A stretch of 64,000 nucleotides of DNA from Panicum virgatum (GCF_016808335.1 NC_053138.1:11897900-11961899); one strand, 5' to 3'. Shown: positions 1-12,389, numbered from the stretch's first letter. Numbers and translations: made by a program. The notes: generated from the letters alone by a model not told the origin.

Positions 1-78
1 ATCCATTCAATTAGCAACACACATCAGCTGACTAGGCATGAAGTAGGTGAACCACTTAGATGCTTGCAAATATATTAC

Positions 79-3000
79 CTCAGCATCACTGATTTACCAG
101 GAGCAAGCCCATAGAAATCTTTCGAATCCTTTAGGCGGAAATCAGATTGCTCAATGTAGACAGTTCTTGAGAATGGAACCTAGGAAAGTTGGGATAGACA
201 TCACAGGCAATAGCAGAACTTTAGCAGAATGATATCATTTCACTACCACAAAAAAATCCAATCTTTTTTTTCTAAGAAAGATATCATATAACATGTGGGA
301 ATTAAGAAGCACCTTGTAGTGGGCTGAAGCATCATCATCGGAGGCATTAGGCCACATTTTGGCATCAAGGTTAATTATTGTTCCATGATCTAAATTAGTT
401 ATAACAACCTTTATTCACCAAAACAATAAAAAAATTAGTTCATCAGTTAAGCGATTAACAAAGTAAAAAAAATGGAAAATAGTTTAATGGAGAACCTTTA
501 GAGGATGCAAAACGACCAAAGCTCGAGGGGCTACTTTGTTAAGCTCTTCTCTAATATGGTATTCAAGGCGTTCAACGCGAATTAAGCTATTGTCACTGCA
601 GTGAAAAATAAATTTAGTGGTATCAGTAATATAAAAAGTAGATTTAGTGGTATCAGTAATATAAAAACTGCAATGAAAAATAAAGATTTTCCTGAGATTG
701 GTATAGAAAGGGACCACTTTGTTTGGCGATTTTGTGCTCTAGGTGCATATATGCACCCATTTTCTACCCAACCAAAGTGCATTGGGATCTGTGATTCACT
801 TTGTTTCCCTAACAATGGTGTACATAGCAAAATAGGTGGGCAATTCTTTTAAGAATCTATGAAAAACATTTCTCAACTTACCTTCTTGTTATTCCCATTC
901 CACGAATGAAAGAGTTAATTGCTGTTGATGATACTCCTCTCCTTCTTAGCCCTGCTAGTGTCAACAGTCGAGGATCATCCCACCCATCAACCCATTTGTC
1001 TGTGTCAAGTCGATTCAGCTGCAAGACAAGAGGATGTAACATCTAACTATATAATAGAACTACTCCATAAATAGAATTGCATCCACAAGTTTCAGTGCTA
1101 TACCTTTCTTTTGGACATAACATTGTTTGATATGTTTAGCCTTGAATATTCCCAGACATGTGGCTGGTACTGGCCCAAGGCTACAAGCAGCCAGTAGTAT
1201 GACGGACGACGTATGTCAAATTCTAGAGTACACAACTGACAATATTTAATAGTTAGATTAGTTGATGACAATTTAGGGCCCAAACAACCGGAAAGAAATA
1301 ATTAGACATTACCGAGTGTGTAATGTTCTCAAGAGAATCTACCAAACAATGAGCATAGTCATAGCTTGGGTAGATGAACCACTTGTCTCCAGCATGTGGA
1401 TGAGGTGTAAACTGCATGTACATTAACAAAGATTATAATCCTACACTTGAGAAAAATACAGACAGTTATGTCGGATCAATTACCTTTATTCTATATGCTA
1501 TTAAATCAGCCATGTTCTTGTTGTCATTCTGCATGTCCTGCTTCATCCGAAGAGTAGCCTTTCCCTCAGCAATCAACCCACGTCTCATATCTTCAAATAA
1601 CCTCAGTGACTCTTCAATGGGCCTATCTCTCCACGGACTATTCATCTTCTTTTCTCTGTACTCCTTAATTTCTTCTGGGGTCTGCAAGCATCACTCAATA
1701 TCAACATGCTTCATATTTCTTGTTATCAAAACACGCCTATACGTGAAATTCTAGCTTCTTTTGATCCAAACAAGCAAGCTCAAAGAAAGCAAACCTGGTG
1801 ATCAACATAGGCTAGTCCCTTCTGTATCAAACAAATAGCAAGTTCATATAAATCTTGGAAATAGTCACTTGTATATGTAACTTTGTAAGGTTCCCAGCCC
1901 ATCCATGTGACAATTTCTTGAATATGGTCTATGTATTCTTTCTTCTCGGCCTCTGGATTTGTATCATCAAACCTGTTGCACCGATATCATATCAGCATGT
2001 TTTTCAATGTAAAAGTGCATGAAAGAAAATAAAACAGTCAAGAGAGAAGTCTGTAAGTATTTGTGACAGAAAAGTATATATATCTCTAGATCAATTAAAA
2101 TTCCTTCATACCTAAGGTAACAGTGGCCATTGCGCTCTTTAGCCAGTCCAAAATCAATGAACATAGCCTGTATATGAGAAAGCATGTAAGCATCATTTCA
2201 AATTTCATGAAACTCATATTAGAATAAAGATCACTTCATCGCAGGGGATTATCAGAACCTTGGCATGACCAATATGAAGGTATCCATTAGGCTCTGGGGG
2301 AAAGCGGGTCATCACTTTTCCTCCAGTTACTTTAAGATGTTTCTCTAAAATACTCTTTGTGTTGTGTGCTCTCCATATATTTCCATCACTGAAAAATATT
2401 TCTGTATGGACCTAAATCACCAAAATAAGGGCAGTCAAGATTATTTCATTTAAGTCTTCCATAGTATGATGAATATGATGGCATCTCATACAGTTCATGC
2501 CTTCACAGTACCTTGAAGTTTTCTTCTGGTTGAGGAAATATGGAGTAGGGATTTAGTTCCTCCTCAGAAGGTGGAGCAGCAACAGTTTTTTCCTCCTGAT
2601 GATCATTGAAAACCATACTGACTGACATGATAATTAGATAGTCCTATCTTAAACTTGAAAGAATTGCTAACAAACCTCAACTTTGGTAGGCTTCTCCTTT
2701 TTCTTTTTCATTGGCTTAGCATTATCTGCTTCTGTCTTTGGACCTAAAATCTCCATAAGCCTTTTCTCAATTTCCTCCTGTAGCATAACCAAGTTGTAGT
2801 AACTAAGTGCGATCCATATTGCCAAGTTCACAACATGTAAAAATATGGGGAAAAAATTCCAACAGCTTCAGCTATTTAGTAACCTTGACCAACTTAGCAT
2901 CACCCCAGGGGTGCCTCTTCCTAACTTGTCCACATAAGCTACCAACTGAAAAAGAAAAACAGGAACAGATAACGCTCAACTCTTAGAGTCCATGTCAAAA

Positions 3001-4899
3001 GAAAAAAAGGTGAAATAATAACATTGAATGAAGTAAAAGAAGGTGAACTGGAACCCAAACCATTTATACGATATCGCTGTTCCACTATGGCTTCCATATT
3101 TTCATTTAGAACATCAGAGACTGCCAACTGAATCTCTTCAAATGAAACAACTACCCCTGTAAGAAAAGGAAATATTATGGACCAGTGAGCATAACATCGA
3201 ATCAATACGGACAATGGGAGAGTATACTTTAAGTAATCCAATAGCTGATATTATTTAAAGTACATTGATTTTACTTGATTACAATGTTCTTAAGGCGTTA
3301 AGGCGAGGCACGGCGAGCGACCCCGTCGGCATGGCGAGGCGACGCCTAGGCGGACGCCTAGGCGAGCAAGGCGACGCCTTATAGCAGCAGGATGTAGGGA
3401 GAAAAAGAAAAAAGAGAAGGAAGGAGAAGGGAGAAAAGGAAAAAGAATAAGAGAAAGGAGACAACTTGGCCCAGCCCACTAAAAGCCCAAGCACCACCCC
3501 ACATCCCCACCAGGCCTGACCTAGCTCCCCTCTCCCGAACACTCTCAAACTTGCCCACCCTTCGCTCGCGAGTCACTGCCGGCGGTGGCGGCTGCCTTCC
3601 GCTCCTCTCCCTCCTCGCCCTCGCCCTCTCCCTCCTTCTCCCTCCCTCACCGGAGCTAGCAGGAAGCTTCCCCCTCCTCTCCCTCTCCCTTCTCCCTCCC
3701 TCAAGTTCTCCAGGTGAGCCGCTGCCTGCTGGATCCGCGCCAGCCGCCAGAGCCAGCAGGGAAGCCTTCCCTTCCTCTCCCTTCTCCCTCCCTTCCTCAC
3801 GCTCTCCAGATGGCTGCTGTCCGTCGGATCGACGCCAGAGCTAGCAGGAAGCTGTTTCTCCTCTTCCTCCCCCTTCTCCCTCCCTCCCTCTCTCACTTTG
3901 CTGCTGTTATGGTAAGGCGACCATGGACACCTCATCCCGGTCGCTCCTTCCCCTTACTCTTCCTCTCTTCTGGCTGGGCGTCGGCGACGCCTTGGCCTCC
4001 CTGAGCGCCTAGGCGACGCCTTAAGAACCATGCTTGATTATCAAAAGGCATACTAGTTTGTAAGTTGTCACTGATTCTTGTAACAAAAAATGCTGCACTA
4101 AACAAGAACTTAATACAAATTATCAACAGCAAGAGCTTGTGGCTCCACACCTTTACAAATTTTAACTGCAGAAATGGCATGGAGAAAACTACATCTAAGA
4201 AAACATACCCACACCACAAGCCTCTTCAAACTTCACCGGATCCAAGGAATCAGGACCCAAGGTAGAAAGAAACGACAGTGCAGCATCCAATTGCGCAGAG
4301 TTCTTGATCTGGAAATTGCATGGTTTGAGTTAAAACTCATCCAAGATTACAGCATAGCATAATCAAGGACTACAGAACATCAGGAAAACAAAAGCACCTT
4401 TTCTGACAGAATGTACTTAATGAGATTGGGGCGGTGCACTAGTGCATTTGCCGGGTACTTCGTCGCAACCTATTCAATTGCATAACAGATTCACGGTCGT
4501 TGGCCAATTGCAATTCAAAAGGCATCACCGAAGATACATCTTCGATCACTCAATTCAACAGTTTGAAACTCTTACAGTGTAGAGGAGATTCCCCACAGAT
4601 TTGTCGCACCCAGTAACACCAGCCTGCGGCACGAGCAACAGTTAGAACTGCGAATTAACCGCAGACGCAACGCTAGGGGCGTGATTCCTCTCTCATCGGC
4701 TCGAATCGAAGCGGGAGGGACGAGCTGAGGCGGGTGGCGGCGTGGCGCATACCTCGGCGATGACGGCGGTGAGGTTGGCTGTGACCTTGCGATTGGCGAG
4801 GGCGTTCTCCGCCGTGCGCTGGTCCAACCCGATGGCCAGAAACGACTCAAGCTGCGGCGGCGCTGCCGCCCCCTTGTCTCCGTCGCTGGCGGTCGCCAT
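79..4899 (-). CDS. Glutaminyl-tRNA synthetase, cytosolic (C-terminus off the left edge)
   Basis: Class I aminoacyl-tRNA synthetase that charges tRNA-Gln with glutamine. I placed 18 coding exons on the minus strand with GT-AG introns and continuous phase: 4753-4899, 4576-4623, 4398-4469, 4209-4308, 3061-3156, 2884-2945, 2676-2777, 2512-2595, 2259-2411, 2112-2167, 1795-1972, 1484-1681, 1313-1411, 1104-1235, 882-1018, 496-595, 313-408 and 79-179. They encode about 654 residues; plant GlnRS is near 800, so the remainder of the C-terminal tRNA-binding barrel lies outside. Visible in order: the eukaryotic N-terminal YqeY-like domain, a Lys-rich linker (KKKKEK), the HIGH motif at about residues 283-286 (context [13 protein letters not shown]), and the KMSKS-type loop VMSKRK at about 504-509. 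The start is the first ATG of the frame ([10 protein letters not shown]) in a GC-rich first exon. A hAT element sits in the intron between exons 4 and 5. Exon edges are inferred from splice consensus and family knowledge. Confidence 0.95.
3282..4032. mobile_element. Non-autonomous hAT element in a GlnRS intron
   Basis: The ends are imperfect inverted repeats: CAATGTTCTTAAGGCG on the left, and the complement of the right end reads CATGGTTCTTAAGGCG. The 8-bp duplication CTTGATTA lies exactly outside both ends (3274-3281 and 4033-4040), which is diagnostic of hAT. Subterminal DNA is packed with GGCGACGCC and GCCTAGGCG motifs. The interior is a pyrimidine-rich block with about three tandem copies (near 3652, 3750 and 3838) of a roughly 90-100-bp unit containing GAGCTAGCAGGAAG. 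No transposase reading frame is visible. Reading frames in this block are low-complexity and are not called as genes. Confidence 0.9.
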
Positions 4900-5121
4900 T
4901 TTCGGCTGGTTTGCGGCGCAGCTCCGACGTGACGGCCGAGGTGTCGGAGCGAGCGTGGGAGGCCTGAGCTGATACGAGGTATGGCCTGCCTGGGGAGTTG
5001 TGGGCCCACTTCAAGTGTAAAACCCTAGCCCTATTATGCGACAAGGTCCTTGTAAAAATTCATTTCAAAATAAACTCCCAATAGATAGTATGTCTTCCAT
5101 TTGTATAGAGAGAATCGGACC

Positions 5122-5273
5122 CAGCGGCGGATGCACAGGGGCTCCAGCCCCCCTAAAGCAAATAATTGCACTCAATACTGTAGCAAAAATATTAATTTAC
5201 TATTAAAAATTCATCTCAATCCCTAACTCTATTGATTTAGTCCCCCTAATCCCCAATCCTACCTCCGCCACTG
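5122..5273. mobile_element. Short hAT MITE (CAGYGGCGGAT family), copy 1
   Basis: A 152-bp element starting CAGCGGCGGATGCA and ending CCGCCACTG, flanked by a perfect 8-bp duplication ATCGGACC (5114-5121 and 5274-5281). It shares termini with the element at 44625-44792. It lies just upstream of the GlnRS start, about 220 bp from the ATG, so it is in or near that gene's promoter. Confidence 0.88.
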
Positions 5274-5387
5274 ATCGGACCCACCCACTCTGCAGTTAGA
5301 AAAACAACGTGCCACTTGTGACTTGTGAGTATATATACTTCCAAATCACATAACCAGCCTCAAACCTTGTCCTTCAAACTAATTTAT

Positions 5388-5530
5388 ATTCCCTCTGTTC
5401 TAAAATATAGGTTGTTTCAATTTTATAGATACATAGCTTTTGTTAAACACCTAGATTGACACTACGTTTAGATAAAAACTATACATCTAGAAGAGCTAAA
5501 TGACTAATAATTTGGAGCAGAAATAGAATC
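5388..5530. mobile_element. Degenerate Stowaway-type MITE
   Basis: The left arm resembles the grass Stowaway terminus (TTCCCTCTGTTCTAAAATAT, then TTGTTTCAATTTTATAG). The right arm carries the inverted counterpart (GACTAATAATTTGGAGCAGA). The TA target duplication is not clean, so boundaries are approximate. Confidence 0.5.
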
Positions 5531-6457
5531 TTATAAGAATGTAAAAGTTTGATCACTTGTGGATCAATGGCAAGCATCGTGATTTGTGAGGATGTCTTGC
5601 GGTCCAACTTGCATTACAAAGACAGAGGGAGGATCTGTTGCTGACAGATCCACAGCGAAAATTTAATAATTTCAATACTTTTCTTTAAAAAAATGATTCA
5701 AACATATGCACAGTCATCCTTGTGAACGCGCACGAACAATCTACCTATTTGAACTCAAACGGTAAAGGTTATGAAAGGTTGACACAGATTATTTCATAGC
5801 TTGAAAAACGTTTAAGGTCTTATTTTGGGTGTATGTTTTAACTACTGTGTCTAAAAACCATAATTTCTAAAACATTATGCGCAGAATAATGCATATTGTT
5901 TTACAATATAGTCAAACAAGAATGTTTTTCCCAGTCAGTATATGCAAATAACTAAGCACTATCTATTCCAAAGATGTTTTAGATTTATGTCCTAGGTTAA
6001 ACTTCTATAACTTTGATAAAAATTTATAGAACCTACAATATTAAATTAGTTTTAGACAGTGTGTAGCCAGTACCATGCCTATGTCAACCACGCAAAAGTC
6101 GGCAAAACTCAGGCAACTCAAAAAAGAGACGGTATATATCTCCTACAAACAAGACTAAAAGATATGTCACAAGTAACATTAGACCATTTCAGCTACCATA
6201 TACAACCTGGGGGGTTCAGAGCTAAAAATAACCTGAAAGGCTTATAAACTGAGAGGCGAACTAATTTGTCCATATATTAAGTTACATGACAGCTACCGAA
6301 TTGATATTTAACAACTGACAAAGCACAAAATGTGCATATTGTAGAACATAAAATCGCCATAACAACAAGATCCTATATATGACAGCTCAGCAGCACAGTC
6401 AACGCTCACACTATGATGCAGTTGCAGGAAAGCCTCAATCTGGATTCAGTTATCGAA
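5531..6457. other. Intergenic stretch, no gene seen
   Basis: AT-rich DNA between the Stowaway remnant and the stop codon of the Myb/SANT gene. Short open frames here lack codon structure, splice partners or recognisable domains. The last 150-200 bp probably hold the 3' UTR of the minus-strand gene that follows. Confidence 0.5.
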
Positions 6458-7581
6458 CTATAAGGCTCCAGGTTCCACTCCAGCCAAGAACTTATGGGCC
6501 CATGATTCGAGGTACTCCTTACCCATGTTCATGAAAAAGCTTCGACGCACTTCAGACTCTGGCTTGCTGAGGTACATTCCAACAGAGACCTTATCCGTGA
6601 CAGTCAGTGGAATTTCTTTTAGCATATTCCATAGAGGGGCATTTGGGTCTAATGTTGATGTTGGTACTGCCTGAACCAGTTTTGGAGCACTGTCACGGAT
6701 CCCCACTAATGTACTGTTCAACGCATCTACGTCCCTGATATCATGAGGAACTGGAGTCTGCGGCTTCGGACTTGGTTCTGTTCTGCTGATGATCTTCATC
6801 TTCTTTGCGCTAGGCTTGAGAGCAGCCAATGTGCTCTCAGCAAAGGACCCAGATGGCTGAGCAGATGGTGTACTAGTGTCAGACATCACTTCACAAGGGA
6901 CCCCACCGCTACTTGCTGCCACCTCATGATGGTAATCTTCACCTTCTAACTCAATAATATCTAAGTTTGCCCCTTCTTGATCCCTTGTATCTGCACCCTG
7001 GGCCATAATATTTAATGCAATCTGGGCTTCCAACTCCTCATGAGAATCATCGTCCATAATAGGGTCTCTCATGCAAGCAGCATCCAGCTGACCTTCATTA
7101 AAGAGCTGTAGCAGATGGTCAAAGAACGGAATGGGCTTGGCGAGAATAGCACGCTCCGCTATCTGTTAAAGAAAAATATTCATTAGTGCAGTGGGAAAAC
7201 AATGCAAAAACAATCTGTTCTTTCTTATGATACAATACTTACAGGTAAACTGGCCATAGTGGCAGCAGGAAGTATAAGCATTTTGTGTTTATTGTTGAAC
7301 CTGCTCCCAGTCACATTGGCATACCGAGTCACAATGATCCAAATCTCCTTGAAACGCCTAAAATGGCGATGGACCTGAACAACAGAGTAATTTGTTCTGA
7401 ATTTAGAGTTAACTGCAGATGTGCAGCAAACATGGTGCATCTTCTTGAACTTGGTCTTGGGTGGCATTCCTCTCTTCTTCTCAAGGTACCAATCAAGCAA
7501 AAACTTTGACATGACCCTGGGCCAATTTGTGGCTTTTGCCCTTTTGATCCTAGTGGTGGTATTGCCTTCTTCCAGGTCCAT
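6458..7581 (-). CDS. Myb/SANT-like domain protein
   Basis: Two coding exons, 7243-7581 and 6458-7162, join in phase (donor ACCT|GTAAG, acceptor CAG|ATAGCG) to give about 347 residues. Residues 20-104 form a Myb/SANT-like DNA-binding domain of the type found in plant LIMYB-like and Harbinger-associated proteins; key positions are W20, W33 (LLDWYLEK), the VHRHFRRFKEIW helix and a basic loop. The middle is acidic and Ser/Pro-rich with a short basic tract SAKKMKI. The C-terminus ends in a conserved-looking block (LTVTDKVSVGMYLSK, SFFMNMGKEYLESW). An acceptor-like TAG lies just upstream of the chosen ATG (coding sense, near 7590), so the true start may be in an earlier exon. The family is numerous in grass genomes and often transposon-derived; the biochemical role is unknown. 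Both exons are intact. Confidence 0.7.
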
Positions 7582-7589
7582 GTTGTGAT

Positions 7590-10500
7590 CTACATGAATA
7601 AAGTATGATGACATTAGGTAAGAAGATTTCAGTGCAATTTTGCAGCAAGATTGCCACTGTATCAATAGAAGTAGGTCAATCAAACTTTAAAATTTTGTAC
7701 CATATAGAAGAAGTACTAGCAACAATTGAATTCATAACAAGTAATGCACACCAGTAGAGGTAGCTAGAAGTGAGATCAGTACAAATAGTGCCGTCAGCAT
7801 TGTAAAGTAGTAAATCACAAGGGAAATCAATGTTTTCGTCATACGCCCCAGGATCAGTCATCCTCATTAATCTATTACAAGATCAATTGGTAGTTCCACT
7901 GTGCTATGTCTAAGGCTATAACTACTTTAATAAATCAAAGAAATGCTAATACCAACCAGACATTTTTTTGGGATCTAATTCTGTGGGCAGAACATGACAT
8001 TACAATATTCAATAGATTCCTGTGACTGTAAGGACAAGGAATGAAAACTAGTGAGTAAGCATTAAAAGCAAATTATGTTAAAGTTCAAATGCTCGCTCAA
8101 TTGCCAGTACCATTTGTCAATTGGGGAATCATGGAGTTGTATGGTCACCATGATACACCCCACTTTCAGACTTATTTAAATGGCATTAAAATATCTATAC
8201 GTGGTAGTATATGGGACCTAACCGCATACCTTACATCAGCTAAGTACTGGTTACCTACAACAAGTAAAATTCATCCAATTTCATTGAATTGCGAACACTA
8301 CAAATTTATAACTCATCTCACTCAGTGTTACAGAATACCCAGTTTCCATCCCTACAGGAATATTTTGCTTTACTTAGGCTCAGGGTGTCCCTAAGAACTA
8401 ATATGTTCAGCAAGCTCAATTTGTTTTTCAAGTGTTGTTACTTCTGCAAGCAAAATATGGCTCATGATTTTTTAACTCCCTTACTCCTTGTTTATTCTAG
8501 GTTATTTCATATGTTAAAGGACTGAAAAAGATGGCTGATGCAGTACTGACGATCAGAGCACATCATGAACACGACTAAGAACAGGTAAAGAACTATTCCT
8601 TGGACACACCAGTTTGCAGCCTGCATCTATTCTGGATTCTTTTCCCCGGTTATTTGAGCTGCCAAATATGTCTAGTGCATCACTGACACTACTGATAATA
8701 AATAAAAATCTATTCATTGGGCATCATCAATTTGCAGCCCTGTATTAGTTCACGTTTAAAGCTCAACGAAAATTCTCATAGAAAAAGATTAATGGCAAAA
8801 TTCTCATTGTGTCTGATTGGCACGCATATTGTCATTTTAAAAAGATATTGCAAAAGTGAACAAGGGTTGCTACAACAAGATATTAGGAAGTAACCCCTAG
8901 TTAAACAAAACTCCAAAAAATGTTCAAAGACCAAATAACCGTACTCATATAAAATGGAATAAACTACCCTGGCAAAAACAGGACGTGTGCCTGTTTACGA
9001 TGGCAGCACAAATTGTATCAGGGAAGGCTATTACCAACCAAGTATCTCTAGGCTATTCATAGGCCTGCAGAGATTCGTGCATTGCATTAGATAAGTAACT
9101 TGAACTGTACAAGCTCAAGCTAGCTAGATAGTCGAAGCACTCATCTTATTCTTCCAAAAAAACGCATTAATATAAAACTGAGAGCTAGCTTAGACCAATC
9201 GAAGTCACCTGAGCCTTCGGGGTCTTCTTGGCCTCCAGACATCGTGCCCAGCACCGGCCGCCCAGAGATCCAAGAAATGGCAAGCTCCCACGGCGCGGCC
9301 GGTGACAGATGCGGGAGGGAGGAGTAGGCTGGTTGCTCGGGTCCCTGTGTGGCTATGCAGAAGCGGAGGAGGAATCTGGAGGCGCTGTGGTGCGGCTGCG
9401 GCGGGAACGGCGGCGAGGCGGGCGCGCGATGTGGCCGGCAGCTGCCGCGAGGCAGCCTGTGTTTTGGGGAATTTGGGGGAGGATCCTCGGGGAGGAATAG
9501 CATGACATGTAGGGCCCACAGGGACGGCCGCACGCCCTGCGGTGCCTGGCTGGCGAAGTTAGGCGAAATTTTGGTATAGTTAGGCGAACGAGGCCTGGTT
9601 TCATGAATCGTGACACTCATTCGGCATGACTAGCCAAACTTTTGGCGCAAAGATCATGTAAAAGATTTTTTATAGTGGTGAAACATAATTTTTAGGTTTG
9701 TGATTATGTGAAATGAATGACTCACAATGCAAAGTGGTATGCTAAATTTATCCACCATGTAGAAATGTAGATGTGAACCAAAATAACATACATTGGACTA
9801 CAGTGCAATTATAGGTCGCATGCCTAACAATCCACTAACATTGGCCATGGAAGGGGAACAACAAACGAAAGCTGCTGCCTTATTTGGTTATGCACACTAT
9901 TAGGCATACCATCCCCCAAGCCTATTTCGAAGCTATGGGTTTGTTCCTCTACTTTGCGTGCGTGTGTGTGCAGATGCTATATATTGCTGAATCCAAATGG
10001 GAAATGCCAAGAAATGGATGTTGCATGACTGTTGACTGTTGACTTTTGACTAGACTTGATGGTCGCTTGGACCAGAGAGGGGAACGAGCTGGAGGAACAA
10101 GCCAGGAAGTAACTATCTTGCATTTGTTAAAAGTTTCCTAAGTAAACTAGAGCATTATCCCTTCAAAGTTACCATACACCTTTTTTAGAATAACTAGGTA
10201 TCAACAAGCACCAAGCAAGCGCTATATACACTGCAAAAAGAAAAAAAAAATGCTCACTGATAAACCCCCAGTATATATTCGATGATAATTGTTGAGAAAT
10301 GAGAAATGAGGTTAAATCAGCAGCCTTTTAACGACCGCGTATAGATTACAAAGCGTACGTGTACAAAGAAACTAAAACAGAACAGAGAAAGAGGGCAAGT
10401 AAGAAGCATGCTGTCATCAGTTATCCTAGTGATGATGCATCATCAGAAGAGGTAACTAATTGATGAGGTGCTTAATAAAGTACTTCTAGCTCAATTATTA

Positions 10501-10675
10501 CTACTACTGCACACAACTGTAAAAATACACAAGCAGGTCGGAATCTAGCCGGCCGCTATCGTTCTTCTCATCCTACTTGGGGTAAACCAGCGGGTCAAGC
10601 AAGGCTCTCGTTGTAATGTAACAACACGTGCTCACTGCTGAGGCACGTTCGGGGAAGAATGGCTCGGAAGTCTCA
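7590..10675. other. Intergenic region with a GC-rich island, no confident gene
   Basis: Mostly AT-rich DNA. A GC-rich island at about 9220-9560 has overlapping open frames on both strands, typical of a promoter or first exon. On the minus strand a short ATG-initiated stretch at 9242-9209 reads MSGGQEDPEG and then meets a donor-like AG|GTGACT. I cannot connect it to further exons or name a product. The last 500 bp (10150-10675) are likely the WRKY 3' UTR and downstream DNA. Confidence 0.4.
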
Positions 10676-11642
10676 TCAGAAGAGGTAGGAGCCCGAGTAG
10701 GAGGCGGCCGACGGCGAGCCGCTGTGCTGCGGGCTGTAGAAGCCGCCTCCGCCGTACTGGATGATGGCGGCGGCGCCGGGGCTGGCGTGGTTGTGGACGC
10801 CGTCGTAGGTGGTGATGACGTAGCGGGGGTCGTCGCGGTCCCTCTCGACGCGCTTCTTCACGCCGCAGCCCTCCGACGAGCACCGGTAGTAGTTCCTGCA
10901 CGCGTGCCCGCCACAACGCCCGTCAGAAATTCAGAATCGAGGGAGAAAATATTTCAATTTTTAGCTCTTCGATCGATTGAATGTTCTTGGAATTTAACTG
11001 TTTCTCGGGGTAGGTGAAAAATGATTTTGTAAGGACGTGTGACCTGCTTCCATTTGCTAGAATTCTACAAGTTTGGTTGCACTTGAACTCGAAATTAGAG
11101 CGCACGCGTGTGTTTACCTTGGATTAGGGCTGTTCTTGACAGCTTTCTTCCCGTACTTCCTCCATTTGAATCCGTCGTCCAAGATCTCCACCTCCGATCT
11201 CGTTCTGAACCCAATCCTTCCACTGCTCCTGGGTCTCTTCTCATCTCGCCCCCCACACCACCTGCTCAAATCCAATCACCAAATTAAAGCAGCATCGAGG
11301 TAAATTAAGCAACATGACTACCAACCAAAACTACCACACCCTACCCCGGAAATTAATTAAATATTCGGTGCGTATATATGTTACATACATCGGCTTCTCG
11401 TCGCGATCGTCCCCAGCCCCGCCGCCGGCGCCGGCGCCGGCGCCGGCGATGAGCGGTGCCGGCGAGTACTCAAGCTGGCAAAGATCATCGAGCTCTGAGG
11501 AGAAGGCCGCCGCGTCGTCGACGACGGTGTTATCGGCCGCCGGGAATCTCTGCGGCGCGTAGCCGGACATGAAGGGCGAGGAGTATGACGACGAGTGGGA
11601 GCTGAAGAGAGCTTCAGGGTTTAGCCCAAGCGAAGCCGCCAT
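10676..11642 (-). CDS. Group IIc WRKY transcription factor with WRKYGKK motif (WRKY50/51-like)
   Basis: Three exons (11389-11642, 11118-11261, 10676-10895) encode about 205 residues. The intron inside the WRKY domain falls after Pro-Arg (PNP R|N), the position typical of group IIc. The domain runs about 113-172: W118-R-K-Y-G-K-K124, then a C2H2 zinc finger C138-X4-C143-X23-H167-X1-H169. The Q-to-K change (WRKYGKK instead of WRKYGQK) is known in the WRKY50/51 clade and is linked to altered W-box affinity. The N-terminus (MAASLGLNPEALFSS) is the start used; an upstream in-frame ATG would add nine residues. Residues near 69-78 are a Gly/Ala tract encoded by GCCGGC hexamer repeats. Nuclear regulator; the clade is tied to jasmonate and salicylate defence responses by family knowledge. 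Confidence 0.95.
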
Positions 11643-11775
11643 TGCCGCATGCACCAGCAAGCTTCGCACTGGGCGTGGCTGTGTGTACTCGCGCCACTAG
11701 CCGCGTCTGTAGCTAGCCGCCTTGCTTGTGTGCGCTGTGCCTCTGAATATTATTTTTGGCCTGCCGGCCTCTGCA

Positions 11776-11783
11776 ATTTATAA
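11776..11783 (-). promoter_or_regulatory. TATA box of the WRKY gene
   Basis: The minus strand reads TTTATAAATTG here, about 135 nt upstream of the WRKY ATG. A start site some 30 nt downstream would give a 5' leader of roughly 100 nt, normal for such genes. Confidence 0.6.
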
Positions 11784-11845
11784 ACATCCGAGCCTGCGAT
11801 CTGCAAGGCTTCGTGGAGGCTTCCCAAAGCAGGCCGGAAAGTTCT

Positions 11846-11918
11846 GAGATGCGTCACCTGTCAATTCCTTGGACCACTGCTGTGTTTCCGCTTTCAGAGA
11901 TACGTCACGTGTCAATTC
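11846..11918 (-). promoter_or_regulatory. Duplicated TGACG plus W-box module upstream of the WRKY gene
   Basis: Two near-copies, 11846-11867 and 11897-11918, read GAGATRCGTCACSTGTCAAT on the plus strand. On the gene's strand each carries TTGACA (W-box core) next to a TGACG core (bZIP/TGA type); the second also contains CACGTG. They lie about 60-140 bp upstream of the TATA box. The arrangement suggests WRKY auto- or cross-regulation with TGA/bZIP input. This is inference from motif sequence only. Confidence 0.5.
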
Positions 11919-11997
11919 AACTGTACATTTGCGATACGTGATCTGACTGTGACATGCACCCCCTTGTAAGTTGATGCACTTGGTGTGGATTATTCTC

Positions 11998-12323
11998 GGC
12001 CGTGTTTGGTTGCAGCCTGTAAAATTTTTGAAAATGCATCTTTGTATATTTGAAGTACTAAACATAGACTAATTACAAAAATAATTACAGAACTCGTCTG
12101 TAAATCGCGAGGCGAATCTAATGAGCCTAATTAATCTGTCATTAGAGGTTATTTACTGTATCATTACTGTAGCAATTTAGCATCTAATTGCAGCCTAATT
12201 AGGTTCATTAGATTCGTCTCGCCATTTACAGACAGCAGTCGCAATGTGTTTTTTATTTCGTCTAGATTTAAATCTCAATGCAGGTGTCGGAAAAAAAATT
12301 TGGAATTTTGTAACTGAACATGG

Positions 12324-12324
<1 letters not shown>
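11998..12324. mobile_element. hAT-like MITE (GGCCNTGTTTGGTTGC family)
   Basis: Left end GGCCGTGTTTGGTTGC; the right end reads GCCATGTTCAGTTAC in complement. The interior has the grass family hallmark of opposed copies of GGCGAATCTAATGAG and ATTAGATTCGTCTCG around a TACTGTAGC core. No clear 8-bp duplication was found, so the exact ends may have decayed. Confidence 0.7.

Positions 12325-12328
<4 letters not shown>

Positions 12329-12389
<61 letters not shown>

Noticed and set aside
8089..8525. Plus-strand open frames of 78-101 codons
   Set aside because: AT-rich, no domain, no splice partners and no composition change from the surroundings.
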